A stretch of 64,000 bases of DNA from Marthasterias glacialis (GCA_911728455.2 OU452225.1:436501-500500), one strand, 5' to 3'; counted from the first letter of the stretch, positions 36,746 to 48,562 are shown. The notes: generated by a model not told the origin, from the sequence alone. Made by a program: numbers and translations.

Positions 36746-38060
36746 GGATATGGAGAAATTTAAACCATCTTCAAATAAGAAAGCAAGTGGGTGCAGGCAC
36801 GCAGTAGTATGTTTTTTCATGGGGTGGGGTGGGGGGGGGGGCGGGTGGGGGAGGTGTGACAGGGGAGGGTGGGGCCCGGACATCTTCTCTGCTCCATTCC
36901 GCAGAGAAATTGCTGTTTGTATGTTTCTCCTGATCGCATAAGAGTATCATTAAATATGCATTTGGGTAAAACTGAGACCGTTATCTATTATACCTTTAAA
37001 GTCAAAAGTCTTAGTTCACGTAGAGAAACGTGATTTTTATGGGCATCCTCGAGTGAACACTCCGAGTGAAAGGTTCCTCTCGCTTGGTTACAAACTTCAC
37101 ATGAACCAACGCAAAGCCTGGTGAATACTCACAAGTATACACTGTCCAACAACGTAAATCAGTTGGTATTGTGTTTGTATAATTGGGGTGAGGGGGGGGG
37201 ATCCTCCAACTCAGTGCCCCAAAACTAGTGAACATTGTATTTAACACAAAACACAACATAACGGTTCGTGCCAGGTGGTCTGCGATTGTTTCGGCTTATT
37301 TATATTCGCCAATAAATATTAGGTCCCTAATCTTTTTTAATAAAATGGCACACAATGAACATAATCAAAGGCCATGACAAAAGTCCCTACAAAGGAAATC
37401 AGTGTGTTCTGGATTTCCCAGTTAATGTCCACATGTTGGTTGTGTAGTGAAAAAAGGATTGTACAGAAAGTCGGCAGTAGCTCTTCTAATAAAAGGTTTT
37501 AAGGCGTGCGGTGAGAGGTGCCTTTTTTCCAGCTGTCCCCAATTCACATGTAGGCTAGTACCGGTACTTGTTATTCCATATTATAATTGAGAGGCTGAGA
37601 GGGGTATTTGTGTGTATGAGAGGGGGGGGGGGGAGGTAGGCAAGGGAGTTATCGGGTTGTATCGTGAAGGACTCGATCATGGTCCACCATTAATGCCAAA
37701 GCGAGGCTGGAAGGTTATTGAATAATCAATGACAAACGGGTTCAAGCAGTGAGCATTTTTGCATCTGTTTAGACTCGTATGTAAAATCTCTAAATTTAGC
37801 ACTTTTTTTTGTCAACCTGCACTTTCAAGACATAATGGGTGGGACAGGTGTCTAACTATCTGAGAGGGAAACATCAGGAAATTCATGTGTCATCAACTGA
37901 AACACTTTGATGACCGTTTGCGAGTAAATTGATCGTTTGATTCCACGAAACATTAAAAAAAACTCAAACACAGTAGAGCGCTAGCGTGACTTTACTGCAG
38001 CGACCTTGCCGCCTGTGCACGCTATATTACGGCCATGATTTTTAAATTGCGAACAAATAT
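36746..38060. other. Non-genic sequence with long G-runs
   Basis: G-runs occur at about 36829-36841, 37190-37200 and 37621-37633, each with further G-rich sequence beside it. No gene is seen. Confidence 0.4.
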
Positions 38061-38375
38061 ACATGTAACTCACCACATTTTTAAGGATATTTCTTTGAGA
38101 AAAACAATATCGTAATGTAAACGAAAAAAATGGGTCCCAAATAATAAACGTCGGCGTTTATCGGACATCGTGACGTCATTTTCGGATACGCGAACAAGTT
38201 TTCTTTCAACCGGCTTGAAAAAAAAAAAAAAAAAGCTGGCGCTAGCATATCCCATAGTTCCATTGGGCACATCGGGAAATAGATCGAGTGGTGAGTGTCG
38301 ATAATATGCCTGTGCAGTGTGTGTGCTGTGGAGGTGCTGCACCTCGGCTAAATTTGACCGGGGAAAGACGGTCAA
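38061..38375 (+). promoter_or_regulatory. Probable MED26 promoter and 5'UTR
   Basis: A full cAMP-response-type palindrome, TGACGTCA, lies at 38171-38178, about 200 bp before the start codon. It sits just after the small inverted repeat ataaacgtcggcgtttat at 38143-38160. No TATA box is seen, as is common for housekeeping genes. The start site is probably between the two and the ATG, but cannot be fixed by eye. A poly(A) tract of 16 lies at 38219-38234. Confidence 0.4.
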
Positions 38376-38438
38376 ATGCCGCCAACCCCGAGCCAGATCA
38401 AGGAGCAGCTGCTCAAGGCAACAGACCAAGATGCCAAA
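38376..38438 (+). CDS. MED26: MED26 exon 1
   Basis: ATG followed by 20 codons (MPPTPSQIKEQLLKATDQDA, then K) to the donor aaa|gtaagc. The peptide matches the start of the vertebrate protein around SPQQIRDRLLQAID. The exon is too short to appear as a long open frame. A minus-strand frame overlapping it is spurious. Confidence 0.9.
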
Positions 38439-41400
38439 GTAAGCCATGATTTCCGTTCTTTTGCTGCTTCAGGTCCACAAACTGTCGAAAAACAGGATAG
38501 GTAGCGAAGCGATTCTTCGACGATCACGCTGCACTCTTCGCCATGCCCGTTTCAACGTGCATGCGCGCCTTCAAAATGGCCGATTTTTCCAGACGGAGAC
38601 CAAAATTCGGTTCACGAATCCGCGGCGAGTCGTCGTTGTCAGAGCCGATTGCTATCCCGAACGTGAAGCTTAACTCCTATAGATCATTCCAGACGTAAAA
38701 AATGAAAGACAGAGAGAGGTAAAAATGGTGAAAATCGGCATTTTCCAAATTGTATCTGGAGACCGGCGAACGGTAAGGGGATCTGGACACTTGGCTGGTC
38801 CACTGCAAAATGACTGTTGACCGAGCCGGGAACCTATGAGCGGGCAGCTAGCACGCATGCGCTATACGTTTTCTACAACACGTCTGTATTTTCTGTGCAT
38901 AATTTGTCTACGTTGTAAAATAACTGCAGAGTATAATGTACATGTACATGGAGATTGAAGCATTGCAGAAACCATCATTTTTTACTGCCAGTAGTGTAAC
39001 GTACAGTATGTATCTTACGGTAGGCAGCTTGTACATGTACTGTAAATTGTAGACTGATATAAAGTAAAGGGAACTATTAAGACATTAATGTGTTTGTTCA
39101 CTGCTTTGATTTCTATTAAATTTTAAGGGAGAGATGCAGTTTTATTTGATTTTGAGGCAGGAATTTGTGAAAATCCTTACAAAATTTGTAATTTCTTGCT
39201 GTAAATTTGTAGATAATATTGTGTGCAAAAAGCACAGATATTTTTATAGACGAGAGAAAAAGTCAAGGACAAAATCAATGTACGGCAGTCCATTCTTTGA
39301 GAAGCCTGTACAATAATTGTTTAAAAACTGGGCATATTCTGACTACTGGGGGTACAACTACCAACCATGCTAATAATTATTGCTGACAATGCTGAGATTT
39401 GTTGTGGAAAATTCAAGTTGCTTAACCAGTTCCTGCCAGAAATCTTACATTTTTTCCCGTTGAGCCTGACGGGATTATTTTCTAGGAATTGCTGGAATCA
39501 TTTGTCTTAGAGAGTACACTGGCACAAAGCAACCTAGCCCAATACATTGTGCCAATACGCTGGACTCCCTCCGCTTCTTGGCCCAACGAACCCTGTCCTT
39601 TAAAACCAGACATCAACTTTCAAATCGAGACTTACTTTTTTTGGCAAATTTATCCCTCAGTGATTGGTCGGTCGTTGCTGTCAGACATATCAGACTAACG
39701 GGCAGAGTATGGAGAAGATGTCCGCACGATCCCATGTACGATAAATCCTAGGCTTTTGCTGGAATTTTATGTCAAATCTCGGTGATATAAGCCCATGTCA
39801 ATGACGGCGGAGGAGCCATGATGGTTGCTGGTCAGCGCGGGTCGTATTCCTGCACTAGTCTTTATTCCAGCAGTCATTTTGCATTGTTTAATCAGGCATT
39901 ACACCCCCAAACTCTGCATAATAGCAGAAAATCAGCAAAATATTCAGCTCCGTATGTTCTCTTCGTGTGGGGGAAACGAAGCGGTGAATGCATACTCTGT
40001 GCAAAGTCTGAAAAAAAACGTCTGGGCGTCTTTTTTCTGGGCTTTGAATTTCACACAAGAATACAAAACTCACGTCACTCGTTTGCTGGCTCGAAAAATT
40101 ATGGCTTGTATACACTTTAACCAGCGTCACTGGTTAACATTTGTTGTTATTATTTTTTTGCTGAAAATTAACGGTTTATTGTTGACTCATTTTAAGCAGT
40201 AGCCACCGGATAACGTGTATACACGCAAATGTTTCCCCTGCTTTGAAATGGAAGCCCTATGAAGACGCCATCGTGTAAAATTGGAATTCCGAAACAAAAG
40301 TCGCCCGACCATTCCACTGCTGAGCATGCACAGACCACATACACGCCGTCTAATGATCCTTTTAACCACACATTAAAGACAAAACATGGTCTTTTATATT
40401 TTGCCGTTTTATGGATATTGAGAGGTGGTCTCAATGGAGGTAAGTCAGAGTGAATCGGGAATCCAGCCATTGTTCCGGGTTTAGTACTGATCCTATGCCG
40501 TTAAACGGCAGATATTTTGCAGTTCACGTTTAACATTTTCTCGGTAGAGAAAACAAAACGCTTGATGCAATAACGAGAATCTATGTTTTCCAGGCTTTGT
40601 CAAGTCAGGGTTTCTTTGTGCCAGCGGTACTCTAAAATAAAATGATTCCAGAAATTCTGACAAAATAATCCTGCCAGGGGGACGAGAAAAAATAAAAGAA
40701 TCCTGGCGGCAACTGGTTAAACTCAGTGGGTTAAACCCTGTCCCCTTCCAAATGGTTCTGATTTTGTGTATGGTGGATAATTTATGCTGAAAAAGCTTAA
40801 ATTTCAAGTTTTAGCCCCGTGGGATCTATGGTTTTCATGCTCCGGTTGGAAATTTTTTGGCGATTTTGGCCAAAATGGTCATGATCCTCACTTTTCAAAT
40901 GACTATCACTCTAACCGATGGGCCAAATTTGTTGTTATTGGCGTCTTTAGAAAGGAAATTGCATCATAGGTAATCAGGTATGAATTGTGAAAAAATAGTC
41001 TTTTAAAGCCTCGACCATGATGCTATGTAGGTCAGTCCTTGTACTCAGTTGTTCCTATTTTGTTTTTAGGAGCAAATATCAGCCCAAGGAAATCCAAGTA
41101 AGTCATTCCTTTTTATGTAGAAACAATTTGAGGTTTGATGACCCTTTGACCTTGAATTTGACTACTTGTATGTTGATCACGTGACATGGAAATGAGTGAA
41201 AATTATGCTCAAGTCATTTTCTACCAGAACAAAATTGAGGTATAATATTCTTTCTTTGCTTTCCAGTTGCGTGCTAACAACAAGAAAAAAATGTTACCCG
41301 CATGCCCAGTGCAAACCTAAATCATGTGCAACAGTAAATTATAATGTGTTTTGGATTTTTTGTTTTAGTCAGAGAAATCCATTATAAAGTCCTAGAGTGA

Positions 41401-44400
41401 TCAACATGATTTGCACGACGTCACGGTTTATAATTGCCACCTCGGATCCTCAAGATTCCTGCAAAAATTACTGCACAAGACCTTATTGCTCCACGGGAAA
41501 TAGTTTGCTTTTGTTTTTATTTGAATACAAGACAAAATATATCCTTAACCAGTTGCCGCCTGGAATTCTTTTGGCGGAAATGCTGGAATAATTTTTTTTG
41601 AGGGTACCGCGGTCACAAATAAACTCTGAGATTCTCTTTGTTGGAACATCCGCTTTGTTGCTCGCCCAAGAAAATGTCAAATTCACGCAGCGTGAATTAC
41701 AAAACATCGGCCATTACCTACGGCATAGGAGTGGCACTAAACACGGAACAATGGCTCGATTGCTGGTTCACTCTGACTTACCTCCATTCAGCCAGAATAC
41801 AATGAATAAACAATGGTGGAAGCCTCTTGATGCCTCGTAATCCCCTTCTTGGAACAAAAGGACAAAGGTCTATATTCGGGGATTACAAAAAAACGGCCTC
41901 TCAATGGCCACAAAATACGATGAAACGCACAACCTTTTTTTGTCTTTGTGTTGGTGAATCAAAGCGTTACACGGCGCATGTGTGTTCTGCGCACGCTCTG
42001 CAGTTGAATGACCAGGCAACCTTTACTCTGGTGATCCAAAATTACAAAATGGCGTCGCAAAGAAGGGAAAACATTTGCGTGTATTGACGTCATACGATTT
42101 TAACTGGTTAAAAACCAGCAGCAGCACTTACTTCCATCAGAAATAAGTTAGTCAGAAACACAGTCAGCCAATTTCACTACCCATAATGACCCACCAAGTG
42201 GACTATTTTCTTTCGGGCATTAGGATGTAATTGACCGCCAATGCTATGAGGCCTGCCATGACATCCGTTGTGCAATGTAGGACAGCTCCTTTCCACTGCA
42301 GCTTCTGAGTCATCCTCGCGCATCAGTGTAAATACCAACTATAAATCATAACCACATCCGCATGTAACTGTTGTATAAGGTTATAATGCCGTGGACATCA
42401 GTTGGGCAAATTCTTAATTGGTCAGCCTTATGCAACATCTGAATCAAGCAACTTTTGCTACGGCTATGGCTGTTGGCTGCAATGACAACGTTGAAGAATA
42501 GAACGTTCTCGGCATTCCGGCGATAGCCACTAGTATGCCCGGCGATAACCTTTCGCCAAGGCCTTCGTGGCTTAGATTAGCCGCGAAGCAACTGCAGCGA
42601 ATACCAAGTCAGCACGTACGAGTGGCGAGGCAATGAGGGCCTTTTCCAACTAATCATGTACTAAACAGGGTAGCAAAATTCCCAGCCAATCAGAAGCGAT
42701 GGGGTCAGCGCGCATTAACCTCATCCGCATTGATTGGTTAACGTTTCAGTGCTGTTTCTGTTTGAAACTTCATAAATAATTCAATATCAAAATCAAGTTG
42801 AAAAAAGGCCCTCATGGCTTCGCCACTCGATCGTGCACGCTGACTTGTATTGGTCTTCGCTGCTACATAGCTGTATACAGGTATATGCCACAAAGGCCTT
42901 GACGCAAGGCTAGCATGGTGAGAGCGCTGATACTAACTGTGGGTGGCTTGGGGATACAAAACCATGTATGGACATCCCCAGCAAATTTTAGCATTACCAT
43001 GGGTTGGTTATTTTAATCACAGCTGGGAGGCTGCCTGAAAACCACAAAGTCTTTGAATTTTGAGCTTACTGTAGACTTTTGAATGATTGCTGGTCATTCT
43101 GTCTGCCCAAGTAGTATTTTTGTCCAAGTTGTTTTCAGATTGTTCCACTGAAAGTGTTTCCCAAACACTAATACTGTTCTTAAACAGAACATCTATTGTT
43201 TTTAATAAAAAAATGTACTTTGGGTTGGTTGGAAAATACAAAACAAACCAACTAAATTGCATATGAACATGAATGCTTGCCAAAATAAAACGATGGAAGC
43301 GATGTTAGTTTCAGAACATACATGTGTACATGTACATGTTTAACTTAAAATTAGCATTATTAAACACGATGCTTAACCCTAACGTTAATAGTGCTGATCA
43401 GGGGTGTTGCAATTCTTGTAATTTGTTTCAAAAAAGTTTGGAGATTAATTGTCCATCACACAGTTTTGAATATTATGGGCAAGGTTTAGAAGATCATAAG
43501 TTGAGTACTTGCTGCATGTATTTGTTGGTCAGAGCCTAGGATGCAGCTGGGGTAAAAATGAAAAGACACAAGGGTTGATACGACGTCGGCAGTGATCATG
43601 TTGCAACATATAAATTATGTGGTTTTTGTTGGATGCATACATGTAAGTACATAACTCCTGTATCGCATAATAATGTGCAACAGGCAGACGGTTATCCATG
43701 CGCACTACGACGTACATGAGGTCACTTCCTTGGCAAGAACTTATGAAACTCATCAGCCAGTCTGAGCCATCTTGGATAAGACCTTAGAGTGATTGGAATT
43801 TAAAATTTGTTTTTGTTTTTGTTTCAGGTTACTAACATGGTTAGTGTGCTGGCAGCCATTTCATGTCTTGAGGACAATCAGATTACCAAAGAAGCTCTTG
43901 AGGTTTGTATCAAATTGAAAAAGTCTTGAGTCCAGACTTCAGTGATTCCCCCTGGCATGCCAAACTTGAGTCGGCCACCACAATACTTCCATTTTTCAGC
44001 CATATCACCACCGCGCTGTGAAGGTTTGGCTTAAGATTTGCCATAAAGAAAATATGAAATTTAATTTTGTATCATTTAAGAGCTTTAAGGTGGTGGTTCG
44101 GCGAGGGAAGGGTGGCTGGTATAGCAGCTGAAATGAGGGGCAAAAGCCACTCCAGAAATATAAGATCAGGGCAGAGTTACCTACTGGTAATTTGATGCAG
44201 AGTAATACTACATTTCTTTGAGTTGTAATTTTGAATTCTTTATATTTATTTATTTAGTTTTATCATCTCTGTCAGACTTAGTTATATTGTACAATCCAAT
44301 ACTAATTAGTTATATTGTACAATCCAATACTAATGCTAGAAGTTTGTTTGAAAGATTTTAAAAATTACATCTTTAGGAGTTTAACAGTAAAAAAAAACTC

Positions 44401-46405
44401 ACATAAAGTTTCCTAAAACATTTGTAAAGAGTGCGACAAGTTTGCAGAACCCTGGGCCTAAATGTTCTAATGACTGCCCACTTTATAAAAGAATTTACAT
44501 CAAGTTACTAAAGTTACTAAAGTGGCATGTCATGGCCGAGCGGTTAAGGGCACCGGACTCAAACTCTGGTGTTTCTGATCAGCAGAGTGTGGGTTCGAAT
44601 CCCAGTCTTGACACTTGTGTCCTTAATCAAGACACTTAACCATTATTGCTTCGTCCTTCAGATGGGACGTAAAGCCATAGGTCTCGTGTGTTGTATTGAG
44701 TTCTAGTAATGCACATAAAAGAACCCAGAACACTTATCGCTAAGAGAAGGGGTTTGCCCCAGTGTTTCTGGCATGGTTGGCTGCAATTGGCCCCTTCATT
44801 GAGATGCTGAACAGGCTTTGAAGGAACTGTCATAGATGTATGTATTTCACCCGATGAATATGACTTTCATTAAAAACAACTTGTACTTTTACTCAAATGC
44901 AGGAAACCCGTCTTGGTAAGATTGTCAATGACATCCGCAAGAACACAGTGGACAGTTCGCTTTCCACCCGATGCAAGAAGTTGTTACGTATCTGGAGTAA
45001 GCAGTTTGTGCGTGGACAAGCACCTACAGCAACCCCCAGCAGCACCAAACAGCCTAGCGGCACTACTCAGGATGAAACAACTAGCAGGCAGCCTACCCCA
45101 CCTACTCAAGGTGTTGCCTCAAAAACACCCTCAGGCGGTAAAAGAACTCCCATGCTCAAAGCCCAGACGTCCACCACCCCATCATCAACGTCTACGGTGG
45201 ACAAAAAGAAATCGGAGAACCACAAACGGAGGAAGCTTGGAAGCTCCCCGGGTACTCTTTCATCTACAGGGTCGACACCAAGTAACGCCAAGAAACCACG
45301 GTCAGCAGTTAATACACCCACCTCAAATGCAACCAAAGATAACAAAGGTCTGGACAAAAAAAATGGTATGCCAGTTCAAAAGGATGCAAGTAATACCAAT
45401 CTTCAGAGTTCTAAATCTGCTTTTTCCAAGGTGAAACCGTCAGATTCAAAATTGCCATCGTCAAGAACTAGTTCCCCGGCTTTGAACGCCAAGGGAGCAT
45501 CATCACCAGGTCTTAGTAAATTGTACGAAGAGACTAGCAAGGTGCTTTCAAAGTCTCCTTTAACTAAACCAGTGTTAAGTGCAGTTAATAGTAGTAGTAG
45601 CAAATGTTCTCCGTCAGTCATTGCAGCTTCTAAAGCAAGTAGATCATCTTCGTCTGTGAAGGCAAAACAATCAACTGATTCCAATTGCTTAGACTCCAGT
45701 CATGTGGAGGCTGACAAAAATAGAAAAGACAACGAGGCAACAAAGACTGATGTTGCGTCAATTCGACTACAAAACAAATCCCCAGGTGTACATAAAAATC
45801 TTTCAGACTCTAATTCTAGTTCAGCCACGGTGAAGTTACGGTCACCCTCGCCGTGCGTACCACAACAAAGTAGAAGTTTTACAATAGCCAGTTCACCAGG
45901 TGAGTGTGAGAGTATACAAGGGGGATCTCAGTCCAACGAATTAGATCCGTCAATACAAGGACCATCTCATATTCCTTTCTCTATGTTTGATGATGATTAT
46001 GATGAAGAGGATGACAATCACAGCGATGAGAAATACAGCCAAATGTTATCTCAAATTAACAAAGATCCAGTTCTATTGAGTTTAGCACCATCTGTTGAAA
46101 GTCAGAAGATGTCAGCAGGGAACATTTTTGATATTACTTCTGTTGACATGACTGATGACAATGATGGAGTAGATGAAAAGGTAACTGTTTACGAGGAGCA
46201 AGAAGGTAATACACAGGAGGAGGACCAACTACCGCCCAAGCCAGTCACGGAGGAAGACATCCAAAGAATCCATCAACAAAAATGGAATGGAGTCAATGGT
46301 TGCTATAACAACAATGGAGGATGGTTTGATTGGACAGAGTCCTTATCTATAGCTACACAAGACGACGAGGCCTTGCATATATTACCGTATATTTGTCTAG
46401 ATTAG
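38376..46405 (+). CDS. MED26: Mediator of RNA polymerase II transcription subunit 26 (three exons)
   Basis: MED26 is a nuclear Mediator subunit that helps recruit elongation factors to RNA polymerase II through its TFIIS N-terminal-type domain. Exons: 38376-38438 (21 codons), 43828-43902 (25 codons) and 44903-46405 (500 codons plus stop), all joined in phase 0 with GT-AG introns; 546 residues in all, against about 600 in human. Residues 1 to about 85 form the helical N-terminal domain, with SQIKEQLLKA, SVLAAISCLE, ITKEALEETRLGK and KKLLRIW aligning with vertebrate MED26. A long Ser/Thr/Pro/Lys-rich disordered linker follows, then an acidic patch (MFDDDYDEEDDNHSDE). A conserved C-terminus (NGVNGCYNNNGGWFDWTE, then ILPYICLD) is the region known to bind the Mediator core. 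Intron 1 (5.4 kb) is full of transposons; intron 2 ends in a SINE. The acidic patch and both termini match expectation, so the call is firm. Confidence 0.95.
39426..40133 (+). mobile_element. TTAA-flanked element, family D copy 1
   Basis: TTAA lies on both sides (39422-39425, 40134-40137). The ends ccagttcctgcca and ccagtgacgctgg (inverse of the right end) form short TIRs. The first 150 bp align with the two copies that follow, including 'ctggaatcatt' and 'tggcacaaa'. The interior then diverges. Target TTAA and short C-rich TIRs fit piggyBac-type non-autonomous elements. It lies in MED26 intron 1. Confidence 0.7.
40196..40716 (-). mobile_element. TTAA-flanked element, family D copy 2
   Basis: TTAA lies at 40192-40195 and 40717-40720. 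The TIRs are ccagttgccgccagga (read from the right end inward) and gcagtagccaccgga. It aligns with copy 3 along most of its length, in the opposite orientation. The minus strand has an interior frame (MAGFPIHSDLPPLRPP and onward) that resembles the corresponding frame in copy 3. No transposase motif is present. Confidence 0.8.
41549..42107 (+). mobile_element. TTAA-flanked element, family D copy 3
   Basis: TTAA lies at 41545-41548 and 42108-42111. The ends are ccagttgccgcc and, inverted, ccagttaaaatcg. It shares with copy 2 blocks such as 'tcactctgacttacctccatt', 'ggaacaatgg', 'gaaaatgt(c/t)aaa' and 'gggaaaacatttgcgtgtat'. It is 559 bp and non-autonomous. Confidence 0.8.
42480..42935. mobile_element. 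Large fold-back element in MED26 intron 1
   Basis: Long inverted arms pair around 42726: cgagtggcgaggcaatgagg at 42619 with its inverse at 42810-42830; gtcagcacg and cgctgac next to them; 'gcagcgaa...aata(c)caagtcag' outside these; and 'gccaaggccttcgtggc' with its inverse at about 42888-42905. Arm similarity falls off outward, so the outer boundaries are approximate. The centre contains two ccaatca/tgattgg motifs in opposite directions. No coding frame is seen. Confidence 0.75.
43828..43902 (+). CDS. MED26: MED26 exon 2
   Basis: Acceptor ttgtttcag and donor gag|gtttgt bound 25 codons, VTNMVSVLAAISCLEDNQIT then KEALE. This continues the TFIIS N-terminal-type domain and aligns with the vertebrate sequence NMVAVLEVISSLEKYPITKE. 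Phase 0 at both sides. Confidence 0.93.
44278..44333. repeat. Perfect 28-bp tandem duplication
   Basis: The 28-mer beginning ttagttatattgtacaatcc occurs twice head to tail with no mismatch, inside MED26 intron 2. It is a recent local duplication. Confidence 0.95.
44524..44876 (+). mobile_element. tRNA-Leu-derived SINE in MED26 intron 2
   Basis: The 5' part (to about 44613) is a clear tRNA-Leu relative: A box tggccgagcgg, anticodon arm ccggactcaaactctgg with anticodon CAA, a long variable arm and T arm gtgggttcgaatcccag. The acceptor strands no longer pair cleanly, so it is not a working tRNA gene. A conserved non-tRNA body follows ('cttcgtccttcagatgggac', 'gagaaggggtttgccccagt', 'gtttctggcatggttgg') and recurs on the minus strand at 8.6 kb. 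The tail near 44876 lies only about 26 bp before the exon 3 splice site. Confidence 0.85.
44903..46405 (+). CDS. MED26: MED26 exon 3 (last coding exon)
   Basis: Acceptor caaatgcag, then 500 codons to TAG. It starts ETRLGKIVNDIRKNT, completing the N-terminal domain, and ends ILPYICLD. About 400 residues in between are low-complexity, rich in Ser, Thr, Lys and Pro, without a folded domain. Overlapping frames in other phases are shadows. Confidence 0.95.
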   Translation, partial: ETRLGKIVNDIRKNTVDSSLSTRCKKLLRIWSKQFVRGQAPTATPSSTKQPSGTTQDETTSRQPTPPTQGVASKTPSGGKRTPMLKAQTSTTPSSTSTVDKKKSENHKRRKLGSSPGTLSSTGSTPSNAKKPRSAVNTPTSNATKDNKGLDKKNGMPVQKDASNTNLQSSKSAFSKVKPSDSKLPSSRTSSPALNAKGASSPGLSKLYEETSKVLSKSPLTKPVLSAVNSSSSKCSPSVIAASKASRSSSSVKAKQSTDSNCLDSSHVEADKNRKDNEATKTDVASIRLQNKSPGVHKNLSDSNSSSATVKLRSPSPCVPQQSRSFTIASSPGECESIQGGSQSNELDPSIQGPSHIPFSMFDDDYDEEDDNHSDEKYSQMLSQINKDPVLLSLAPSVESQKMSAGNIFDITSVDMTDDNDGVDEKVTVYEEQEGNTQEEDQLPPKPVTEEDIQRIHQQKWNGVNGCYNNNGGWFDWTESLSIATQDDEALHILPYICLD

Positions 46406-48562
46406 TGGTGGCCAGGTAAGGTTTCCATTCCAATTTGTCTAGAATGCCACTCTTTCATTAAGGTCTGCAAAAAGATTTGATTTTTGGGTGGCTTGAGAAA
46501 GGTTGAAAGTCCTGAAGAAACGGCTCAGTTCTATCTTTCTGATAAATGTTTGTACGGCAGACAGATAATAGTACATTTGTGTCAAGATTAGACATCTTTG
46601 GCATGGTTTGAACCGAAGGGTTGTTACCAGACCAACTGGCATTATACAAATATAACATGGTTAGAAGGCGAACAGTTGGTTCCCCAAGGTACATTATTGG
46701 AAGTGGTTCACCTCGGGAACTAGTTTGTCAACTTCCAATACGGAAGGGAGCTAATTTCGACCGCCCACCAAGAATAAACCATGTTTTATTTCTTTTACTA
46801 TACCTCATACTACTCGAGTGTGGGGTGTCATTGAGCTCGGGAAAATGCAGATTAACATTTACGTGTGCCGCCTTCGGTTCATGCATATGTAGCTTGGTTG
46901 ATAGTTAAGTTCCATAATTGCTGTGTAAAGCGCATGTATAGTAGACTGTTGCATATGCAACAGTCTGCTAGGCAGGCCTAAAAACCCTGTACTGGTGTGC
47001 ATGCTTGGGAAACAACAAAAATAATATCTGGTATATGACGGTGAATGAACCAGTGAGAGAATTAGGCTCTTGATCATGAATATGTATGAGGTATCTAGTA
47101 ACATTATTATACTTGCCCCTTTATTGGAAATGGTATGAGAAAAGGGATCATTGGATGGAGATGCTATTAATCCTAACTCCCTAGGTGTTTTTGATAGAAA
47201 CCATACCAAATCTGCCATACTCAATCAATTGTCGGCCAGTCCATATGCAACTGTACTGAATCAATCATAATCAACCAGTGCACTAAATACTAAAAATCCT
47301 TTTAAAATGTTCTAAAGGGGTGAAAGACCAACTCCATCAAAGTCAACCAGGATTTCATATACTGAAAGACCAACCCCATCAAAATCAACCAAACGTTTCA
47401 ATCTGGTGGTGTACCGAATCAACCGAAATCAAGCAAAACCAGCCGATTGATTTTGATGGATTTGGTACCATTAGAGTTCAGCTTTCCCAATGCATTGTAC
47501 AAGGACCTATCCCCAAATCAATCACAATTTTAACAAAATGGTGACACAACAGCCAATCTTGAGGCTTTGGATTTGTACGTTTGGCCTTGTCTGAAGTATG
47601 TACAATAAGTTAATGTACAATTAGACAGTAAAGCAATGAGGCCCAAGAACTTCAGCCAATTGTGGTGTTGGATTGTGTTGAATATTGGGTAGCGATGTCT
47701 TGTATTGTATTGGCCAGCAACTTTTTGATGAAATATAAACTTTTTCATTTGTTACATGTAAACATGTTTTAAATGATCACTTTGGACACCAGATTGTTTA
47801 GTTCACTGCAAATTAAGACATCCTATTGTACTTTTTAATTGTGGGTAACACGCTAGTACTGTACGATGCGTATTCACAAGCCAATTTACAATTGGCCAAA
47901 GTCCTTATTCACTTGGGGCCGGCTGCAGTTTGCTTCACCTTTCTACAACACCGTTAAGACATGTACTTAAATATGCCAAATGAAACGTAAAATATGGCTA
48001 TTTCAATAGGAGTTTCTGAGACATGCTCGGTGGCAACAGACCTACCAAGTAATTTGTACGCATATTTTCAAGAAAAGTAGATTTATCTGGTAAAGTCTGT
48101 TGCCATGCACCCACACCTAAAAGTCTCACATTTTCTCTTAAAGGGAGATATTCACAAAATAGTCTTTGGAAGCTTCGTTTTGGGAGATAACTCACACATG
48201 GCCCTTTTTATACAACTCTCATGCTTTAAAAGAAAACAACAGGTGCTCCTTTTGCCAGCACAAGTTTTTAGCTGATCAGCTGATTTCCACTTCTGTTTTT
48301 TTAATAATAGTGGCGTAGGAAACATTAAAAAACTTTATTTTACTTGGCCCTTAAAACTTTTTTTGCAATTCAAATTTTCATTTCTGATATCCATGAGGGT
48401 ATTTTGAGTTCACAGACAGATCTCAATAGTGACTTGAATATTTCTCCGTTGTGAGCGGTATTAACTGATCAATCTGTTCCAAAAACTGCTAGGTGCTGTC
48501 TCTTGCAAAATTTAATCAGATTGTTGGCTTTCACACGGTACTAAGAACATCTTTGTCTGCTG
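46406..48562 (+). other. MED26 3'UTR and flank
   Basis: No further gene is seen. Possible poly(A) signals are AATAAA at 46773-46778 and two overlapping ones at 50140-50149; I cannot say which is used. At about 47320-47400 a local duplication of 'tgaaagaccaaccccatcaa' and 'aatcaacca' words is present. Confidence 0.4.

Noticed and set aside
44529-44613. A functional tRNA-Leu(CAA) gene
   Set aside because: The inner arms are good, but the acceptor strands do not pair cleanly, and a SINE body that recurs at 8.6 kb follows directly.
45106-45684. Minus-strand ORFs within MED26 exon 3
   Set aside because: They are antisense shadows of low-complexity Ser/Thr-rich coding sequence.
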